A DNA stretch of 9,118 nt from Lachnospiraceae bacterium (GTDB lineage Bacteria > Bacillota_A > Clostridia > Lachnospirales > Lachnospiraceae): the NCBI GenBank assembly GCA_017960415.1, contig JAGCZE010000186.1, positions 1 through 9,118 of the forward strand, read 5' to 3'. Numbering within the stretch: the first letter of the stretch is position 1; each line of letters starts with the position of its first letter. Shown here one piece after another: positions 6,797-9,118 of this stretch. A program made the translations under genes and the position numbers. Below the pieces are notes generated by a model. The model did not search any database and was not told the origin of the DNA. It saw only the letters and a list, made by a program, of their open reading frames with translations.

Positions 6797-7327
6797 TTAA
6801 AAGAATTTCGCAACCTCTTCCACAGCCCTGTCGCGTCTCGGTGCAGGCTCATTTGCACCATATCCGAGTGCTATGACTGCTGTGATCTGCTCGGTTTTGG
6901 GAATATTGAACTCTTCTCTGAGCATATTGGCATCCCTGAGTCCCATGATCAGGGTGTCCAGGCCTCTTTCCTTTGCAGCCAGGATAAAATACGCATTGTT
7001 AAGACCTAAGTCGTACGCACCCCATTTGTTACTGAGCTCGTTTTCTGCGGTTCCTGCGGAAAAGCCCGAGATATCCTTAACAAATGTAGTGATCACAAGA
7101 GCCGCATTGGCCGAACTCCTGTTATTGAATTCGGGAAGGGCTTTCCTGACTTTCTCTATCGCCTCGGGTGTATTTGCAATATAGTACCTTGCTGTCTGGG
7201 AATTTTTCCATGAAGGAGCCTGATAAGCTTCCTTAATGATCTCGCCGATGGTTTCGTTACTGATCTCCCTGTCGGCTGCATATGCTCTTACAGAGCGTCT
7301 TTTCATAATAAGATCCAGAAATTCCAT
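6797..7327 (-). CDS. Nitroreductase-family FMN oxidoreductase
   Basis: An FMN-dependent NAD(P)H oxidoreductase of the small nitroreductase fold. Such proteins reduce nitroaromatics, quinones or flavins, and the native substrate cannot be read from sequence. The 176 residues include the N-terminal FMN phosphate motif KRRSVRAY (9-16), APSWKNSQ (37-44), the helix AYDLGLNNAYFILAA (104-118) followed by RGLDTLIMG (121-129), and the C-terminal ALGYGANEPAPRR segment (153-165). Length and motif order match the compact single-domain family, which works as a homodimer. AGGAGG with about 6 nt spacing precedes the ATG. It follows the PreA-like gene by only 30 bp, so it is the second gene of a redox operon. 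Confidence 0.93.
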   Translation of the reverse strand: MEFLDLIMKRRSVRAYAADREISNETIGEIIKEAYQAPSWKNSQTARYYIANTPEAIEKVRKALPEFNNRSSANAALVITTFVKDISGFSAGTAENELSNKWGAYDLGLNNAYFILAAKERGLDTLIMGLRDANMLREEFNIPKTEQITAVIALGYGANEPAPRRDRAVEEVAKFF

Positions 7328-7357
7328 TGTAAACCTCCTCTATGTTTATTTTAAATC

Positions 7358-8872
7358 TCAAATCTTATCCCTTCTCTTTCCTCCGGGCCTGATCGAATCG
7401 GTCGGACATACCAGTACGCACAGATGACATCCGACGCATTTCTTCGGATCAAGTATCGGCTTGCGGTTTTCATCGAGGCGGATCGCCTGATGGCCGCCGT
7501 CCATGCACGAGATCACGCATCTTCCGCAGCCTGCGCAGTTGGTACGGCTGAATCTCGGATAGATTACCGTATCGCGCTCAAGCACATCGGTCGATGCATC
7601 CACGGCGTCGAGTCCGAGTCCTACGGCGTCTTTGATACTGTCAAAGCCCTTCTCCGCAAGATACCGGTTCATTCCGTCCTTTAAATCGTCAATGATACGA
7701 TAACCGTACTGCATGACAGCTGTCGTGATCTGTATCGAAGTGCTGCCCATCAGTATGAATTCCATAGCATCCTTCCAGGTTTCGATTCCGCCCATACCGC
7801 TGATATGCATACCTTTGAGCTCATCGGTCCATCCAAGCTCCGCGATCATGCGCAGGGCAATGGGTTTGACCGCGTTACCGCTGTATCCGCCCACAGCGCT
7901 CTTTCCATGTACCGAAGGCGATGAAACATAAGTATGCAGATTGATAGCAAGTATGCTCTTGATCGTATTGATCGCAGCAATTCCGTCTGCGCCTCCGCGT
8001 TTGGCCGCAAGTGCGGCAGGTACCAGACTTGCGACATTAGGTGTCAGCTTCGCAAGTACCGGGATCTTACAGCCTCGTTTGGCGGCTGCGGTATATTTTT
8101 CAACCAGTTCCGGGATCTGACCGATGTCCGAACCCAAACCGTTTTCCATCATATTTGGACATGAGAAATTCAGCTCGATGGCATCGGCGCCGTTCTTCTC
8201 ACATTCTCCAGCAAGATCTTCCCATTCCTGCTCGTCCTGCCCCATTATCGAAGCCAGGATGAATTTCGTCGGATATTTCTCCTTGAGCCTTCTGAATATT
8301 TCCATATTCTCGGCAACGCTGTGGTCCGAGAGCTGTTCGATGTTCTTAAATCCGAAAATAGTTCCGTTGTCTCCGGTTACTGCCGAGAATCTCGGCGATG
8401 CCTCATGTATGTCAAAGCTGCAGATCGTTTTGAAGCACGCCCCCGCCCATCCGGCTTCGAATGCCCGGGCACACATCTCATAGGTACTCGCTACAACCGA
8501 TGAAGAAAGCAGGAAAGGATTCTCAAGAGGGATCCCGCACAGATCGGTCTTCAGGCGGTTCTCGTCTTCGGGGAACTCGTCTATTTCGGGAAGAACTTCT
8601 TCATGCAGTCTGCTGACCAGATCGCGGATATGTATACTGCCGGGTCTTATGCAGCTCTTCTCGCAGGGTGCCGGACAGTTTTCACATGCAAAGCTGCCGG
8701 ATACCGGAGCACCGGCTGCAAGCCCGGATGCCGCACCCTCTTCATTGTCGAACCATATACTGCGCAGCAATGCGGCCGGATCAAGCGAAGGACATGCTTT
8801 TGTACACGGTGCGTCATCACACAGCAGACATTCGATCATATCCCGCCTGTACAACTTTTTTATAAGATTCAT
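7358..8872 (-). CDS. preA: PreA-like dihydropyrimidine dehydrogenase-type flavin/iron-sulfur protein with N-terminal Fe-S domain
   Basis: A predicted FMN enzyme related to PreA and to the C-terminal half of dihydropyrimidine dehydrogenase (DPD), which reduces uracil and thymine at FMN. From ATG 8872 it has 504 residues. N-terminal cysteines 15/18/23/27 have the CxxCx4Cx3C spacing of DPD domain I, and a second set lies at 63/66/70/74. Residues about 110-400 form the DHOD-like TIM barrel, with LNFSCP (234-239), AKLTPNV (274-280) and INTIKS (301-306). Two ferredoxin motifs close the chain (C446/449/452/456 and C479/482/485/489). E. coli-type PreA, about 411 residues, lacks the N-terminal extension. 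No PreT partner is adjacent. AGGAGG (8883-8878) stands 5 nt before this ATG; a GTG at 8878 overlaps it and was rejected. The exact substrate is uncertain. Confidence 0.9.
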   Translation of the reverse strand: MNLIKKLYRRDMIECLLCDDAPCTKACPSLDPAALLRSIWFDNEEGAASGLAAGAPVSGSFACENCPAPCEKSCIRPGSIHIRDLVSRLHEEVLPEIDEFPEDENRLKTDLCGIPLENPFLLSSSVVASTYEMCARAFEAGWAGACFKTICSFDIHEASPRFSAVTGDNGTIFGFKNIEQLSDHSVAENMEIFRRLKEKYPTKFILASIMGQDEQEWEDLAGECEKNGADAIELNFSCPNMMENGLGSDIGQIPELVEKYTAAAKRGCKIPVLAKLTPNVASLVPAALAAKRGGADGIAAINTIKSILAINLHTYVSSPSVHGKSAVGGYSGNAVKPIALRMIAELGWTDELKGMHISGMGGIETWKDAMEFILMGSTSIQITTAVMQYGYRIIDDLKDGMNRYLAEKGFDSIKDAVGLGLDAVDASTDVLERDTVIYPRFSRTNCAGCGRCVISCMDGGHQAIRLDENRKPILDPKKCVGCHLCVLVCPTDSIRPGGKRRDKI

Positions 8873-8877
8873 AAACA

Positions 8878-8883
8878 CCTCCT
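8878..8883 (-). promoter_or_regulatory. Ribosome binding site deciding the PreA-like start
   Basis: A perfect AGGAGG on the minus strand stands 5 nt before ATG 8872. An in-frame GTG at 8878-8876 overlaps the site itself and cannot use it, which fixes the start at 8872. Confidence 0.8.
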
Positions 8884-8884
8884 G

Positions 8885-8912
8885 CCAATACCCAATACTT
8901 TCATAGCCAATA
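8885..8912. repeat. Three CCAATA direct repeats upstream of the PreA-like gene
   Basis: CCAATA occurs at 8885-8890, 8892-8897 and 8907-8912 (TATTGG on the coding strand). The last two extend to CCAATACT. The start-to-start spacings are 7 and 15 bp. The repeats lie between the candidate -10 box and the ribosome binding site, a position suited to a repressor or leader element. Chance in a short region is not excluded. Confidence 0.5.
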
Positions 8913-8921
8913 CTACTGTCT

Positions 8922-8930
8922 ATTCTAACA
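8922..8930 (-). promoter_or_regulatory. Candidate extended -10 promoter for the PreA operon
   Basis: On the minus strand TGTTAGAAT (8930-8922) fits TG-N-TAGAAT, an extended -10 element. The region 17 bp upstream is GC-rich and gives no good -35 box, as is allowed for extended -10 promoters. Initiation near 8915 would give a leader of about 40 nt containing two of the three CCAATA repeats. Confidence 0.4.
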
Positions 8931-8962
8931 CATCCGCCGGACCGATACCACTAAAAAATCTA

Positions 8963-8991
8963 TATTATTGCTGTTATAAAATCATGAACAA
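8963..8991 (-). promoter_or_regulatory. Alternative upstream promoter for the PreA operon
   Basis: On the minus strand TTGTTC (8991-8986) resembles a -35 box, and the AT-rich ATAATA (8968-8963) follows after 17 bp. The -10 match is in imperfect register. It lies just downstream of the tRNA terminator, where an operon promoter would be expected. Confidence 0.28.
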
Positions 8992-9005
8992 CTGCTTTAT
9001 TAACG

Positions 9006-9039
9006 AAAAAAACTGTGTGTTCAGCGACCACACAGCTTT
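9006..9039 (-). terminator. Intrinsic terminator of the tRNA-Ser transcript
   Basis: Reading leftward, CTGTGTG (9035-9029 side complement of CACACAG) pairs with CACACAG (complement of 9013-9019) across a 9-nt loop. Flanking A-T pairs and a G-U extend the stem, and a run of seven T residues follows (9012-9006). This is the strongest terminator in the window, and it ends transcription about 15 nt after the tRNA. Confidence 0.85.
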
Positions 9040-9050
9040 AATTTTCATAA

Positions 9051-9118
9051 CGGAGAAGGAGGGATTTGAACCCTCGCGCCGCGCAAACGACCTACACCCT
9101 TAGCAGGGGCGCCTCTTC
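9051..9118 (-). tRNA. tRNA-Ser (anticodon GCT), 5' part outside the window
   Basis: The 3' 68 nt of a serine tRNA that decodes AGC/AGU. The anticodon GCT is at 9104-9102 in the loop CTGCTAA, closed by a 5-bp stem CGCCC/GGGTG with one G-U pair. A long variable arm of about 19 nt follows, as in class II serine tRNAs. The T-arm is GAGGG-TTCAAAT-CCCTC. The acceptor 3' strand CTTCTCC plus discriminator G ends at 9051. CCA is not encoded, since TTATG follows. The acceptor 5' strand and most of the D-arm, about 20 or more nt, lie beyond base 9118. Confidence 0.93.

Noticed and set aside
8873..8878. GTG start for the PreA-like gene
   Set aside because: The GTG overlaps the AGGAGG ribosome binding site; ATG 8872 has normal spacing.
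8603..9103. 166-codon plus-strand frame ending in EKEGFEPSRRANDLHP
   Set aside because: It runs antisense to the PreA-like gene and ends in the reverse of the tRNA-Ser gene. Endings of this kind are a well-known false protein signature from translated tRNA complements.
9051..9118. tRNA-Ser as an integration site of a genomic island
   Set aside because: No integrase, phage or transfer gene and no repeated copy of the tRNA 3' end is found in the window; the adjacent genes look like ordinary core metabolism.

Overview
The window looks like chromosomal DNA of a low-to-mid GC Firmicute, most likely a Clostridia member of the Lachnospiraceae type. The basis is strong AGGAGG ribosome binding sites, a short bacterial-type glycogen phosphorylase, a YqeY protein, a PreA-like iron-sulfur flavoprotein and a four-helix DUF2798-like membrane protein. 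This placement is inference from gene content and style; no ribosomal RNA or other taxonomic marker is present. I see no transposase, integrase, phage gene or CRISPR array.

Left region (1-2956): a divergent pair. Glycogen phosphorylase is read leftward and runs off the window edge without its C-terminal part. An AraC-family regulator is read rightward. About 190 bp separate them and hold candidate promoters for both. A small inverted repeat lies over the -10 box of the regulator, which suggests autoregulation or joint control.

Centre and right (2957-8990): all genes are read leftward. In transcription order they are a PreA-like flavin/iron-sulfur enzyme, a nitroreductase, a YfcE-type metallophosphoesterase, a fused NAD(P)H-hydrate epimerase/dehydratase (Nnr), YqeY, and a DUF2798-like membrane protein. 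The first four are separated by only about 10-33 bp and form a clear operon. A weak hairpin and larger gaps precede YqeY and the membrane protein, which may be partly uncoupled. The operon joins two flavin redox enzymes with the enzyme that repairs hydrated NAD(P)H, so a redox or nicotinamide-cofactor maintenance theme is plausible but unproven.

Right edge (9006-9118): the 3' 68 nt of a leftward tRNA-Ser(GCT), followed by a strong intrinsic terminator that separates it from the PreA operon.

The most noteworthy points are these. The PreA-like protein carries a miniature of the N-terminal double Fe-S domain of dihydropyrimidine dehydrogenase but no FAD/NADPH domains and no adjacent PreT, and it appears to lack the catalytic cysteine of mammalian DPD. 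Three unrelated proteins (AraC, YfcE, Nnr) carry similar polar Ser/Gly/Asn/Thr-rich insertions. There are also several small repeats in regulatory regions. I found no clear case for a wholly new multi-gene system.
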